A DNA stretch of 48,521 nt from Clostridiales bacterium (GTDB taxonomy: Bacteria; Actinomycetota; Coriobacteriia; Anaerosomatales; SLCP01). Made by a program: the position numbers and the translations under genes. A model generated the notes under the pieces. It made no database searches. It was not told the DNA's origin and saw only the letters and a list, made by a program, of their open reading frames with translations. Of this stretch, positions 35,741 to 45,397 are shown one piece after another. The stretch covers positions 1 through 48,521 of the forward strand of contig JAGXSG010000030.1 of the NCBI GenBank assembly GCA_018333995.1. Reading direction: 5' to 3'. Each line of letters opens with the position of its first letter. The stretch's first letter is position 1.

Positions 35741-36166
35741 CTACTCGGCAGCGCCGGTTGTGTCGTCGATCTCCTCGATCGTCTCTGCGATGACCTCAGG
35801 CCCGGCCATACGGATCGACATCCCTTCGAACCGCTCGCCTACGACGCTGACCTGACGGCCCTCCAAGGGGGCGAGAACATTGGCGACCTCATCGGCGTTG
35901 GCGATGACAGCAACGTTCGTGTCCTCGGCACCGGTCGTGTCGACAACCGCCCAGAAACCGCCTTCGAGATCGACCCATGTGAGCGTACCGATCGCCTGCA
36001 CGGTGCCACCTTCCAGATCGTAGAGGCCGGGCGCAAGCCGGAGTTCTGTTCCGGGCGTATCGACAGCCCCGTTCTGAACATCGGACGAACGGTCTGCCGC
36101 TGCGCACCCGACTAACACGAGCGCGAGCGATAGGGCTAGCACGAGTGCGAGTATCCGTGTGAACAT
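35741..36166 (-). CDS. Predicted small lipoprotein
   Basis: 141 residues from ATG 36164-36166, six bases after GGGAGG. Signal peptide (ILALVLALSLALVLVGC) with lipobox Cys21. The mature part reads LRLAPGLYDLEGGTVQAIGT and GFWAVVDTTG, then EGRQVSVVGERFEGMSIRMA, which suggests a small OB-like beta barrel, as in proteins that hold a short nucleic-acid or ligand-binding fold. This is only a visual impression. It is convergent with the radical SAM gene, 26 bp apart. Family not recognised. Confidence 0.75.
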   Translation of the reverse strand: MFTRILALVLALSLALVLVGCAAADRSSDVQNGAVDTPGTELRLAPGLYDLEGGTVQAIGTLTWVDLEGGFWAVVDTTGAEDTNVAVIANADEVANVLAPLEGRQVSVVGERFEGMSIRMAGPEVIAETIEEIDDTTGAAE

Positions 36167-36451
36167 GGTGCGCCTCCCTTCGTCGTTGGAGTTCCTACCC
36201 GCTTTGACGTGGGCCACAGCGCGTCGGTTCGCGGGGGAGTAGGGACCAGCGCAGCGCACGGTCAAGAGGGGGATTCGCTTAACTCTCCGCCGTCACCTCG
36301 GCACGCTCGTGCAGTCGATACATCGGCGCGTTCTGCCGACACAGAAGGCGCCAATCCGCCCTTCGAGCGGGGTGCCGAGTCGATGGAGCGGGCTGCATGT
36401 CGGCGGGGTATCATCATGCGGGATCGTCCGGCTGCGAGAAGGGGATCCACC

Positions 36452-37402
36452 ATGTTCGAAGGGCCGATTTCCGTGCTGTCGTGTTCGGGATTGCGGAAAC
36501 GTTTCGGCGAGCTTGTCGCGGTAGACGGCGTGAGCTTCGAGATCGCCGCTGGCGAGACGTACGGATTGCTCGGACCCAACGGGGCTGGCAAGACGACGAG
36601 TATCGCGATGATCTGTGGACTGCTCGAGCGCGACGCGGGCGATGTGAGACTGCTTGGTGAGCCCTTCACGCCGCGCAGTGTGGCCGCCAAGCGTGCGATC
36701 GGGTACGTGCCGCAAGATCTCGCGATCTATCCTGATCTGACCGCCCGCGAGAACCTTGCGTTTTTCGGGCGTCTGTACGGGCTTTCCCGGGGCGAGCTTG
36801 CCGCCCGCATCGTCGAGGTCCTCGAGATCATCGGTCTGGCTGATCGCGCCGGCGACAAGGCTGGTGAGTACTCGGGCGGGATGAAGCGGCGCCTCAACAT
36901 CGGCATCGGCCTCTTGCACAGCCCCAGACTCCTCGTGCTCGACGAGCCCACCGTGGGCGTGGACCCGCAGAGCCGCAACGCGATTCTGGCGAGTGTCGAG
37001 CGTCTTGGCGAGGAGGGAATGGCGGTCCTTTATACAACCCACTACATGGAGGAGGCCGAGCGTCTTTGCGATCGCGTGGGCATCATCGACCACGGGGCCA
37101 TAGTGGCCGAGGGAACCCGCACTGAGCTTGTGCGCCTTGTGGGAGAGCACGACCGCGTGAGGCTTATCGCGACAGGCGATCTCGACTCGGCGGCGCGCTC
37201 GCTTGCCGGGATACCCGCCGTTCGCGAGGCCGATGTCGCAGATCACGGCCTGGAACTCATCGTTGAGAACGCGGCTGACGCTCTGCCGCGGCTGCTCGGA
37301 ACGCTTGCCGCGGCTGGCGTTGCGGTCACCAGCGTTGATGTCGATCAGCCCGATCTGGAGGCGGTCTTCCTGCACCTCACCGGCCGTGCGCTCAGGGACT
37401 GA
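36452..37402 (+). CDS. ABC transporter ATPase (drug/Na+ export type)
   Basis: 316 residues from ATG 36452 (MFEGPISVLSCSGLRKRFGE), seven bases after AAGGGG; longer in-frame starts upstream lack a site. Walker A GPNGAGKTTS, signature YSGGMKRRLNIGIGL, Walker B LLVLDEPTVGVD and H-loop TTHYMEEAERLCD. The C-terminal domain ends LEAVFLHLTGRALRD, the classic tail of DrrA/NatA exporters. It drives the two permeases that follow; genes overlap by 1 and 4 bp. The 286 bp upstream holds no gene; a TATCAT at 36409-36414 could be a -10 element, with no clear -35. Confidence 0.95.
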   Translation: MFEGPISVLSCSGLRKRFGELVAVDGVSFEIAAGETYGLLGPNGAGKTTSIAMICGLLERDAGDVRLLGEPFTPRSVAAKRAIGYVPQDLAIYPDLTARENLAFFGRLYGLSRGELAARIVEVLEIIGLADRAGDKAGEYSGGMKRRLNIGIGLLHSPRLLVLDEPTVGVDPQSRNAILASVERLGEEGMAVLYTTHYMEEAERLCDRVGIIDHGAIVAEGTRTELVRLVGEHDRVRLIATGDLDSAARSLAGIPAVREADVADHGLELIVENAADALPRLLGTLAAAGVAVTSVDVDQPDLEAVFLHLTGRALRD

Positions 37403-38628
37403 TGACGATGAGAACCGCGCTGCTCATCGCAAGGAAAGACCTCACGCGGAAGATGCGCGACAAGTCGGTGTTCATCTACGGCATACTCGCGCCGCTCGGC
37501 CTTTCCGTTATCTTCAGTTTCGTGTTTGGGCCGATCGACTCCGCCCGCTTCCACGCGACCTACGCGCTCGTCAACGAGGATGAGGGTCCTATCGCCGAGG
37601 CGTTCATCGAGGTGCTCGCCGCGCTTGAAGAAGACGGCATCGCGACAATCGTCGAGGTCGGCTCGGCAGCAGAAGCCCGCACGCGTGTCGAGCGCGCCTC
37701 TGCTGAGTTCTCAGGCGAGGAAGGTGAGACGGCAAGTGCCGCGTTCGTGATCCCGGCAGGATTCTCGGAGGGTATCGCCTCCGGTAAGGGCGGCGAGATC
37801 ACCGTCATCGGCAGTGCAACCTCGCACCTCGCCAGTCAGGTCGCATACTCCATCGCGCACGGATTCTCAACGGAGGTCGGTGCCGTCGAAGTCGCCGTGC
37901 GCACCGTGCTTGAGCATGCCGATCCATCAGACGGGCAGCTTCACACGGCCGAGAACGCCGGACGCCTGGCCGAGGAGGTCGCCAACACCCCGCCCCCGGT
38001 GTCACTAGACGACGTTACCGCGGCCACGCGTCAGCTTTCGCAAACGACGCACATGGCCGCTGGCATGTCGGTGTTCTTTCTCTTCTTCACCGTCGCTTTT
38101 GGAGTGAGCGGTCTGCTCGAAGAGCGTCGGGTAGGCACGATGGATCGTCTTCTCGCCGCACCCATCGACCGTCGGCAGATCATCCTCGGCAAGGCCCTGA
38201 CGTCCTTCGGGCTCGGTATTGTGAGCATGACGGTGCTGGTGGTCGCGACGTCGCTGCTGCTCGGCGCTAAGTGGGGCGATCCGGTGGGCGTCGCGATGCT
38301 CGTCTTTGCGGTCGTCTTTGCGGCGATGGGGATACTCGGCGTGGTCGCGGCGACCGCCAAGACGCAAGCGCAAGCCGAGAACTTCCAGGCCATCATCTCT
38401 CTCACGCTCGCGTTTCTCGGCGGGACGTTCTTCTCGGTGGCGCAGACGGGGGGCGTGCTGCAGGCCTTGAGTCTCGTAACGCCGCACGCATGGTTTTTGC
38501 GGGGACTGAACGACCTCGCCGCCGGGGACGTGTCAGCGGTATACGAGCCGGTGGCCGCGCTCCTGCTCTTTGGGCTTGTCACCGGCGGGGTCGCGTGGCC
38601 GTTCATGAGAAAGGCGGTGGAGCGGTGA
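37402..38628 (+). CDS. ABC-2 permease with large extracytoplasmic domain (YhgE/NatB-like)
   Basis: 408 residues; the first ATG shares its A with the ATPase stop (TGATG), and an ATG two codons on is equally possible. One N-terminal helix (VFIYGILAPLGLSVIFSFVF), an outside domain of about 190 residues, then five helices starting MAAGMSVFFLFFTVAFGVSG. The loop EERRVGTMDRLLAAPIDRRQ and the late TPHAWFLRGLNDLAAGD are typical of ABC2_membrane_3 proteins. It probably pairs with the next permease as a heterodimer. Substrate unknown. Confidence 0.92.
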   Translation: MTMRTALLIARKDLTRKMRDKSVFIYGILAPLGLSVIFSFVFGPIDSARFHATYALVNEDEGPIAEAFIEVLAALEEDGIATIVEVGSAAEARTRVERASAEFSGEEGETASAAFVIPAGFSEGIASGKGGEITVIGSATSHLASQVAYSIAHGFSTEVGAVEVAVRTVLEHADPSDGQLHTAENAGRLAEEVANTPPPVSLDDVTAATRQLSQTTHMAAGMSVFFLFFTVAFGVSGLLEERRVGTMDRLLAAPIDRRQIILGKALTSFGLGIVSMTVLVVATSLLLGAKWGDPVGVAMLVFAVVFAAMGILGVVAATAKTQAQAENFQAIISLTLAFLGGTFFSVAQTGGVLQALSLVTPHAWFLRGLNDLAAGDVSAVYEPVAALLLFGLVTGGVAWPFMRKAVER

Positions 38629-39797
38629 AGGCGCTCGTTATCGCACGCATGGCGGTCACCCGTTTGCTGCGTGACCGCTCGAACATCTTCTTCGTCTTCA
38701 TGTTGCCCATGATGATCATCCTCGTGCTCGGTACCGCTTTTGGCAGCGGCTTCGACGCGAAGGTAGGCGTGCTTGCGGAAGGAGAAGGGGCGCTTAGCCG
38801 GGAGATTGTCGGCGGCATCGCCGCGCTCGATGGGGTTGAGGTCATCGAGTACGAGGATCGCGACGAGATCGTACTCGCGGTGGAGCGCGGTGTGGTGCAG
38901 GCCGCCGTGTTGATCCCCGCCGGCTACGACTCGCGCCTCGCCGTCGGCGAGGAGGTGGCGATCGAGTACGTCGCCCGTCCGGACGCATCGGCGATGGCGT
39001 TGCGCAGCACTATCGAGCCGGTGATCGTCGAACAGGGAGCGCTGCTGCGGGCGGCCGCGTTCGCGGTTGCCCGCTCCGGCGTCGGGCACGCCGACGCGAT
39101 TGCGACGGCACGCCAGGTGGTAGCCGAGAAAGCTGCGATCGGCGTGAACACCGAGGTTCTAGGTGAGATCTCTCCGTTCGAGCAGATCGGTCAGTTTCAG
39201 CTGGGAGCGTACTCGCAGCTCCTGCTTTTCGTGTTCCTCACGTCCATGACGGGATCGACAGCGCTCATCGAGTCACGCCGGATCGGGGTGTCGGCCCGGA
39301 TGCTTGCGACTCCAACATCGGCGCGTACCGTGATTGCTGGGGAAGCTCTCGGCCGGTTGGCGGTCGCCCTGGTGCAAGGGGGCTTCATCATGGCCGGCAC
39401 GGCGCTGATGTTTGGAGTGGAGTGGGGCGATCCGTTCGGCGCCGCCGCGGTTCTGTTCCTTTTCTCGCTAGGGGCGTCGGGCGTCGCGATGCTCATTGGC
39501 TCGGTGTTGAACAGTGTTGAGCAGGCCGGCGGCGTCGGTGTGGTGCTCGGAATAGGGCTCGGCGCTCTTGGCGGGGCAATGGTGCCGCTCATGGTGATGG
39601 AGACTCTCTCGCCCGCCCTCTACCGCGTCGCGCACGTCACGCCGCACGCATGGGGCATCCGCGCGTTCGAGGAGCTCATCCTCGGTGGCGGGACGACCGC
39701 TGATATCGTGCCGGAGCTCGGGGTCCTGGCCGCGTTCGCGCTCGTCGTCTTCGCGCTCGGCGCGTGGCGGCTACGTGTCGCGATCACGCGTTTGTGA
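38625..39797 (+). CDS. ABC-2 permease, second subunit
   Basis: 390 residues from GTG 38625, overlapping the first permease stop by 4 bp (GTGA). Same architecture as the preceding gene: N-terminal helix (NIFFVFMLPMMIILVLGTAF), outside domain of about 180 residues, then five helices. The loop ESRRIGVSARMLATPTSART and the ending TPHAWGIRAFEELILGGGTT parallel the first permease, so the pair likely arose by duplication. Together with the ATPase they form a heteromeric exporter. The operon ends here with a weak hairpin downstream. Confidence 0.92.
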   Translation: MKALVIARMAVTRLLRDRSNIFFVFMLPMMIILVLGTAFGSGFDAKVGVLAEGEGALSREIVGGIAALDGVEVIEYEDRDEIVLAVERGVVQAAVLIPAGYDSRLAVGEEVAIEYVARPDASAMALRSTIEPVIVEQGALLRAAAFAVARSGVGHADAIATARQVVAEKAAIGVNTEVLGEISPFEQIGQFQLGAYSQLLLFVFLTSMTGSTALIESRRIGVSARMLATPTSARTVIAGEALGRLAVALVQGGFIMAGTALMFGVEWGDPFGAAAVLFLFSLGASGVAMLIGSVLNSVEQAGGVGVVLGIGLGALGGAMVPLMVMETLSPALYRVAHVTPHAWGIRAFEELILGGGTTADIVPELGVLAAFALVVFALGAWRLRVAITRL

Positions 39798-39800
39798 AGA

Positions 39801-39818
39801 GCGGGCGACGCTACCCGC
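39801..39818 (+). terminator. Weak hairpin after the ABC exporter operon
   Basis: GCGGG and CCCGC (39801-39805, 39814-39818) form a short stem followed within a few bases by AATTTGTGTG. It may be a poor terminator. Confidence 0.25.
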
Positions 39819-39909
39819 CCGGGAATTTGTGTGCATAAAGACTCCTTAACGTCACGCCGATACAGATACTGAGCTCCAGTGCATGTCTTGATGCGGGGAA
39901 GGACGCTGC

Positions 39910-41664
39910 ATGCCCCCTAAGGATGGCGGCGCGCTTCCTGCCGATGCCGGGCAATCCACCGGCCCAGGCAGTTGCGCGCACGATTTCGTCGTGAGCGAAC
40001 CGGAGTTGCGCTCACTGCTTCTCGATCTCGTCAGCGACGCGATCATCTGCCACACCCTCGACGGATGCATCGTCTACGCCAATGAAGCCGCGTGCATGCA
40101 ACGTGGCTACACGTGCGAGGAGTTCATCGGCATGCGCCTTGGCGATGTTGTGAGCGTCAAGGAGAGTGAGCGGGTGGCTGAGCGCGTCGAGACGTTGCTG
40201 CGCGAGGGGTCGATGGTATTTGAGTCTGAGGACGTCACACGGGACGGAAGCGCGATTCCCATCGAGGTGCACGCCCGGATCGCCGAGGTAGCGGGCGTAC
40301 AGATCATCATCAGCATCATCCGGGACATCAGCGAGCGTAAGCGCGCCCAGGCCGAGATCGAATCACTCGCGTTCCGCGACACTCTCACCGGGCTTCCCAA
40401 TCGCAGGATGTTCATGGACCGGGCGCGGATGACGCTTTCGAACGCTCGCCGCACAGGAGAGAACGTCGCTCTGCTCTTTCTCGACATCGACTACCTCAAG
40501 CGGGTGAACGATCAGCTTGGACACCGGGCGGGAGATCGTCTCCTGTCGCTCGTGGGCATGCGGCTGTCCGATCTCGTTCGTACGGCCGACACTGTCGCAC
40601 GCCTATCGGGTGACGAGTTCGTGGTGCTCATGCCCGGCATCAGAGACGCGACGACCGCCGAGGAGGTCGCGTCGAAGATTCTCGCGGGCCTGAAGGAGCC
40701 GCTCGATCTGGACGGAACCGCATTATCGGTGACCGCGTCGATAGGTGTCGCGCTCAACGACCCGCGGGAGATCGGGGTCGAAGAGATGCTCGCGCGTGCC
40801 GACGGGGCGATGTACGCGGTCAAGTCCGGATCGCGAAACGCATACGCACTCCACGTGCCCAAACGGGCCGAGAGCCCTTTGGACGGCTACGAGCTCGAAG
40901 GCCAGATCGCTCGAGCGATCAATCGCGACGAACTCGTCCTCTACTACCAGCCGCAAGTCATTCTCTCTGATGGCCGTGTCGAGTGCGTTGAAGCGCTCAT
41001 CAGGTGGGATCATCCTGTTCGCGGCTTGATCATGCCCGACCGTTTTGTTGCACTCGCAGAGGAGTCCGGACAGAGCGGCGCCCTCGGCCGGTGGGTGATT
41101 CGCACGGCGTGTAGGCAACATAGTGAGTGGCTCGATTCGGGACTTCCGGCGGTTCGCATCGCGGTGAACATCTCCTATCGTCAAATGCTGCAGCCCGGGC
41201 TCGTTGACGTGGTTGAAGCCGCGCTTGCCGAGACGGGCATGGACGCTCGCTACCTCGAGCTCGAGCTCAATGAGATGGACATCGTGCGGGCAAACGAGAC
41301 GGTCCGGCGTACCCTCGGAGCGCTGCGTGAGCGAGGAGTGAGGCTCGCGGTTAGCGGATTCGGTGAGGGCTACTTGGTCCGGGGCTACGTGCACGGGGTG
41401 CCGGTTGATACCCTGAAGATTCACCGGTGTCAGGGTTCGGAGCTCGACGCTGAAGCGGGGTCGAAGGTCTCCTCGGCGATACTTGCGCTTGCCGACGGGC
41501 TTGCGCTCAACACCGTCGTCGAGTGTGTCGAAGACGAGAGGCAGCTGCGCGAGGCGGCGAGGGGGCGCAGTGGCGGTGTCCAGGGTCACGTATTCAGTCG
41601 TGCGCTTCCGCCGCATGAGGTCGCTGCGCTCATCCGTGACGGGTTCACGACGGGTACGGTGTGA
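39910..41664 (+). CDS. PAS-GGDEF-EAL protein with degenerate EAL domain
   Basis: 584 residues, soluble. PAS domain at 32-145. GGDEF domain at 150-315 with SGDEF at 233-237 and an inhibitory RxxD site (RTAD, 224-227) exactly five residues before it, so it may make c-di-GMP under product control. EAL domain at 325-584 keeps ECVEAL (361-363), VNISYRQM and LELNE. However, the two metal-binding aspartates of the DDFGTGYS motif are lost: the text is SGFGEGY (482-488), with Ser-Gly where Asp-Asp should be. KIDxxF also reads KIHRCQ. The EAL half is probably not a phosphodiesterase but may bind c-di-GMP or a partner. The histidine kinase gene follows 132 bp downstream. Confidence 0.93.
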   Translation: MPPKDGGALPADAGQSTGPGSCAHDFVVSEPELRSLLLDLVSDAIICHTLDGCIVYANEAACMQRGYTCEEFIGMRLGDVVSVKESERVAERVETLLREGSMVFESEDVTRDGSAIPIEVHARIAEVAGVQIIISIIRDISERKRAQAEIESLAFRDTLTGLPNRRMFMDRARMTLSNARRTGENVALLFLDIDYLKRVNDQLGHRAGDRLLSLVGMRLSDLVRTADTVARLSGDEFVVLMPGIRDATTAEEVASKILAGLKEPLDLDGTALSVTASIGVALNDPREIGVEEMLARADGAMYAVKSGSRNAYALHVPKRAESPLDGYELEGQIARAINRDELVLYYQPQVILSDGRVECVEALIRWDHPVRGLIMPDRFVALAEESGQSGALGRWVIRTACRQHSEWLDSGLPAVRIAVNISYRQMLQPGLVDVVEAALAETGMDARYLELELNEMDIVRANETVRRTLGALRERGVRLAVSGFGEGYLVRGYVHGVPVDTLKIHRCQGSELDAEAGSKVSSAILALADGLALNTVVECVEDERQLREAARGRSGGVQGHVFSRALPPHEVAALIRDGFTTGTV

Positions 41665-41796
41665 GGGCGGCGGTTTCAATCCGACGATTCACGTGCTCCG
41701 TCCACCGCGGCGACATTTCGTGGCAGAATGGACACGTGGATGGGAAGGTCGTGAGAGTCCCAGGCCGTAGGGTGCCCCGGATGGAACAGGCCGACC

Positions 41797-43593
41797 GTGC
41801 GGGAGTCATCAGCGGGTGAGTCTGAAACGCGCAGAAGCGGCGGTGACCTGCGGCCACCGAGGCGGCGCGGCTTCATCGTGGCGTGGGTGGCGCTTCTGGC
41901 TGTCGCCGTAGTGGCGGGAAGCGTTACACACTACCGATTCCGTCAAGCCCACATCAACGAGCAGCGTGTAGCCATACTGGTCGTTGCTGAGCTGGCTGCG
42001 AATCGGGTTGAAAAAGTAATCACGGACCGGATAAGTGACGCGCGCCTGATGTCGGAGAACTTCGGGTACGCCCTTCGCGTGAGAGACTTCTTCGACGATC
42101 CTGGGGATGCTGTCAATGCTATGGCGGTGAGCTCGCGGCTTCTCGCCGAGCACAAGCATCGCAACTACGCATACCTTCAGCTTGTCGCTTCCGACCTGAC
42201 GCAACGGATGGGTGTGCCTGACACGGCTACACCCCGTGCCGTCGATACCGATGCCGTGAGCCGGGCGCTCCGTTCACCGGGCGCGGTCGAGCTGGGTGAC
42301 GTACGGGTGACACCCGAAGGTGAGGTTGAGTTGGCCGTCACCGCGCCGCTTTCGGCACCGGGCGTTGACGGTTTGGAAGTGATCGCGGTCTGTGTGTTCC
42401 ACCTCGACATGGAACAGACGGTCTTCACGCAGCTGGAGAGGTGGCCCGGGGTCAACCAGAGCGGGGAGATCCTGCTCGTCTCGCCAGCACATGCCGGATA
42501 CACGATACTCAGCCCACGGCGGTTTGGCACGGTGGAAGATACCGGCCCTCTACTTCAGGTCGCATCCGGCGAAGGCGTCACAGGTGATGACTTCGGGGAC
42601 AGGAGACCGTTCTCTGTCAGAGACTATCGGGGCGTCGAGGTCGAGGCGGCACTCGCTCCGGTTGCTGGGACACCCTGGTACATACAGGCGAAACTCGATA
42701 GATCAGAGGTCTACGCACCTGTTAGGAACCACCTTCTCACCGTTGCGGCTTCCATGGCGGCGTGGGTGGTAGCTGTCTCGCTCGGTATGCACTTACTCTG
42801 GCGCTCAAGTAGGCACAAGCATGAAATCGCATTGGCAACTATCAAGCATGCTGATTCCAAGGCCGAGACGCTTGAGTATCTCAACCGCGAACTGGAGCAG
42901 GCGAACTCGGTCAAGAATGCATTCCTTGCCAGCATGAGTCACGAGCTACGGACGCCGCTCAACGCGATCATCGGATTCTCCGGCGTGCTCAAGCAGGAGT
43001 TGGCGGGCCCTCTCAATCCGGAGCAGATGAAGCAGGTTGAGATGGTGCACACGTCGGGGCGGCATCTACTCGCGCTCATCGATGATGTTCTCGATATTGC
43101 GAGAATCGAAGCTGGCGGATTCGATGTGACTCCTGAGCGATTCGGCCTTCATGATGCCGTGTCAGGGATCATCGAGATGATGGCTCCGATTGCCAAACAG
43201 AAGGCCATCGAGTTGCGGCATGTCGGACCAACGATCCCTATCGAGGCCTCAACGGATCTCGGGAAGTTCAGGCAAATTCTCTTAAACCTTGTGGGAAACG
43301 CCGTCAAGTTCACTTCTGAAGGGCATGTGGAGGTACGGTTCGGAGGTCGGCCGTACGGAGGTATCTGGATCGAGGTCGAAGACACCGGACCGGGAATCTC
43401 GGCGGAAGACCTCGAGCACATCTTCGAGCCCTTCGTGCAGCTTGAACAATCCGGTGAAGCTAAGGCAAAAGGCACCGGCCTGGGGCTGGCCCTGTCCCAG
43501 GAAAACGCGGCGCTTCTCGGAGGGCGAATCACGGTGGCGAGCCAGCCTGGTAAGGGCACAGTATTCAAGCTCGAGCTTCCCAGCCTGCTGTAA
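41797..43593 (+). CDS. Membrane sensor histidine kinase
   Basis: 598 residues from a GTG; no strong ribosome site is seen, so the exact start is unsure. Membrane helices at about 26-42 and 312-335 enclose an extracellular sensor domain of some 270 residues (Cache/CHASE-like by layout). A short linker coiled coil leads to HisKA with H382 (SMSHELRTPLNAIIGFSGVL), then HATPase with N box LLNLVGNAVKFT, EDTGPGISAEDLEHIFEPFV and GTGLGLALSQ. No receiver or output domain is attached and no response regulator gene is adjacent, so its partner lies elsewhere. Adjacent to the GGDEF/EAL gene on the same strand. Confidence 0.93.
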   Translation: MRESSAGESETRRSGGDLRPPRRRGFIVAWVALLAVAVVAGSVTHYRFRQAHINEQRVAILVVAELAANRVEKVITDRISDARLMSENFGYALRVRDFFDDPGDAVNAMAVSSRLLAEHKHRNYAYLQLVASDLTQRMGVPDTATPRAVDTDAVSRALRSPGAVELGDVRVTPEGEVELAVTAPLSAPGVDGLEVIAVCVFHLDMEQTVFTQLERWPGVNQSGEILLVSPAHAGYTILSPRRFGTVEDTGPLLQVASGEGVTGDDFGDRRPFSVRDYRGVEVEAALAPVAGTPWYIQAKLDRSEVYAPVRNHLLTVAASMAAWVVAVSLGMHLLWRSSRHKHEIALATIKHADSKAETLEYLNRELEQANSVKNAFLASMSHELRTPLNAIIGFSGVLKQELAGPLNPEQMKQVEMVHTSGRHLLALIDDVLDIARIEAGGFDVTPERFGLHDAVSGIIEMMAPIAKQKAIELRHVGPTIPIEASTDLGKFRQILLNLVGNAVKFTSEGHVEVRFGGRPYGGIWIEVEDTGPGISAEDLEHIFEPFVQLEQSGEAKAKGTGLGLALSQENAALLGGRITVASQPGKGTVFKLELPSLL

Positions 43594-43676
43594 TGAGCGG
43601 GTAGTTCCTGCTTGGCTGACGAGTGTGGAGATCGCACTCTTCGCCCAGGGCTGAAGCGTCATCAGTAAGGCTCGGG

Positions 43677-43682
43677 TATACT
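43677..43682 (+). promoter_or_regulatory. Candidate -10 element for citrate synthase
   Basis: TATACT lies 148 bp before the chosen ATG. No good -35 hexamer is found at 16-18 bp; CTGAAG is 20 bp away. If used, it gives a leader of about 140 nt. Confidence 0.35.
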
Positions 43683-43829
43683 ATCGTCCCGAAAGGCCAC
43701 GAGACGTTACGTATCGTGAGAGTGCCGTCGCAGTGCTCAGGCGCGAACGCTCCGGTTCACCCCAGGCTGCTCGGCAACGGTCTTCGGTACGTCCTCAATT
43801 CGCGCGCGCTGACACGACGGGGAAAATCG

Positions 43830-45179
43830 ATGCCCAAGAACGACGTGAATCTCACACGGTGGAGCAAGCTCGCAGAGGCGAACAGCGTATTCGCGCCGGA
43901 ACTCTTCGAGAAGTACGACGTCAAGCGGGGTCTGCGTGATGAGTCCGGTCGAGGTGTGGTCGCCGGTCTGACGCAGGTGGGTGATGTCATCGGCTACTAC
44001 ACCGACACAGGCACGAGCCATCCGTCTCCTGGGGAACTCATCTACCGCGGCATCGACATCAACGAAATTGTGGAAGGCTTCACTTCGGCAGGCCGTCGGG
44101 GGTACGAGGAGACTGCGTACCTGCTTCTCTTTGGCGAATTGCCAAACGCCGATGAGCTTGCCGAGTTCGAGGACGTGCTCGCTTCGTACCGCAAACTGCC
44201 GCGACAGTTTGTGCACCACGGCATCTTGGACATGCCGAGCCGGGACATCATGAACGCGCTCGCGCGTACGGTGCTGTCGCTATACACGCTCGACGATCGA
44301 GCGGACGATACTTCCATCGCGAATGTCTTGCGACAGAGTCTCCATCTGATCGCCAAGCTTCCGATGCTGTCCGTCTATGCCTATCAGGCGCATCTCGATG
44401 ATTCCCTCGGCAAGAGTCTTGTCATCCACCGGCCGGTGCGCGAGCTTTCAACCGCTGAGAACTTCTTGCACATGCTCCGCTCTGACTCAAAGTACACCCA
44501 GCTTGAGGCGACGCTGCTCGATCTTTCGCTTGTTGTGCACGCCGAGCACGGGGGCGGAAACAACTCAACGTTCACGACGCACGTGGTCACGTCGACAATG
44601 ACCGACACGTACTCAGTCATCGCTGCCGCGCTCGGTTCGCTGAAAGGACCGCGTCACGGAGGTGCGAACATCAAGGCGCTGGAGATGCTCGCAGACGCCG
44701 AGGAGCGTGTTCGTGACTGGGAAGACGAGGACGAGATCGCCGCCTATCTCGACCGGATTCTCGACAAGCAGGAGTTCGATCGCTCTGGGCTCATCTACGG
44801 GATGGGGCACCCCGTCTACTCGATATCGGACCCGCGCGCCCTCATCCTGAAGCGTTACGCCGAGATGCTCGCCGTCGAGAAGGGCCGAGAGATGGAGTTC
44901 CGCTTCTACGAGCGGATCGAGCGTCTCGCGCCCGAGGTCATCGCGAAGGTCAGGACGATGCAGAAGGGCGTGAGCGCCAACGTCGATTTCTACTCCGGCT
45001 TCGTCTGCGAGATGCTTGGGATACCCAAGGAGCTCTTCACCCCACTCTTCGCGATCTCCCGTGTTGCGGGGTGGTGCGCGCATCGTATCGAGGAGATCGC
45101 CACCGGCGGCAAGATCATCCGGCCCGCATACAAGGCGGTCGGTCCAAGGCGGGAGTACATCCCGCTCGAGCAGCGGTAG
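43830..45179 (+). CDS. gltA: Citrate synthase (citrate/2-methylcitrate synthase family)
   Basis: 449 residues from ATG 43830 (MPKNDVNLTRWSKLAEANSV), with GGGGAA four to five bases upstream; the frame is open far upstream without support. It condenses oxaloacetate with acetyl-CoA (or propionyl-CoA). Conserved segments: GELIYRGIDINEIVEGF, LVVHAEHGGGNNSTF with catalytic His, LGSLKGPRHGGANIKALEM and GMGHPVYSISDPRA. The length is above the approximately 370-430 residues of common types because of an N-terminal extension, as seen in Firmicutes and Actinobacteria. It stands alone. Choice between citrate and methylcitrate activity cannot be read from sequence. Confidence 0.95.
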   Translation: MPKNDVNLTRWSKLAEANSVFAPELFEKYDVKRGLRDESGRGVVAGLTQVGDVIGYYTDTGTSHPSPGELIYRGIDINEIVEGFTSAGRRGYEETAYLLLFGELPNADELAEFEDVLASYRKLPRQFVHHGILDMPSRDIMNALARTVLSLYTLDDRADDTSIANVLRQSLHLIAKLPMLSVYAYQAHLDDSLGKSLVIHRPVRELSTAENFLHMLRSDSKYTQLEATLLDLSLVVHAEHGGGNNSTFTTHVVTSTMTDTYSVIAAALGSLKGPRHGGANIKALEMLADAEERVRDWEDEDEIAAYLDRILDKQEFDRSGLIYGMGHPVYSISDPRALILKRYAEMLAVEKGREMEFRFYERIERLAPEVIAKVRTMQKGVSANVDFYSGFVCEMLGIPKELFTPLFAISRVAGWCAHRIEEIATGGKIIRPAYKAVGPRREYIPLEQR

Positions 45180-45397
45180 CGGTCGCTGGGTTTCTCGGCG
45201 GTCGTGGCGTGCGGGGTGGACGGCGCGCGAGGAGGCCGGCGTGCATTCCGCTACGCGGCGTGCTACACTCCGCAGGCTTAGTACCTAAGACCCGGTTGTC
45301 CTCGATGCGCTAACCTGCGCGATCGCCTTCGGATCAACTGCGTCTGCAACGCGGTGCCGCCCGGATTGGGCAGGCACGCCCGAAGGAGACAACCAAT

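Noticed and set aside
36293-37375. 360-codon open frame antisense to the ABC ATPase
   Set aside because: No recognisable motifs and the sense strand holds a complete ATPase.
39798-39909. c-di-GMP (GEMM) riboswitch before the GGDEF/EAL gene
   Set aside because: None of the conserved GEMM core sequences or stem pairs are visible in the 112 bp.
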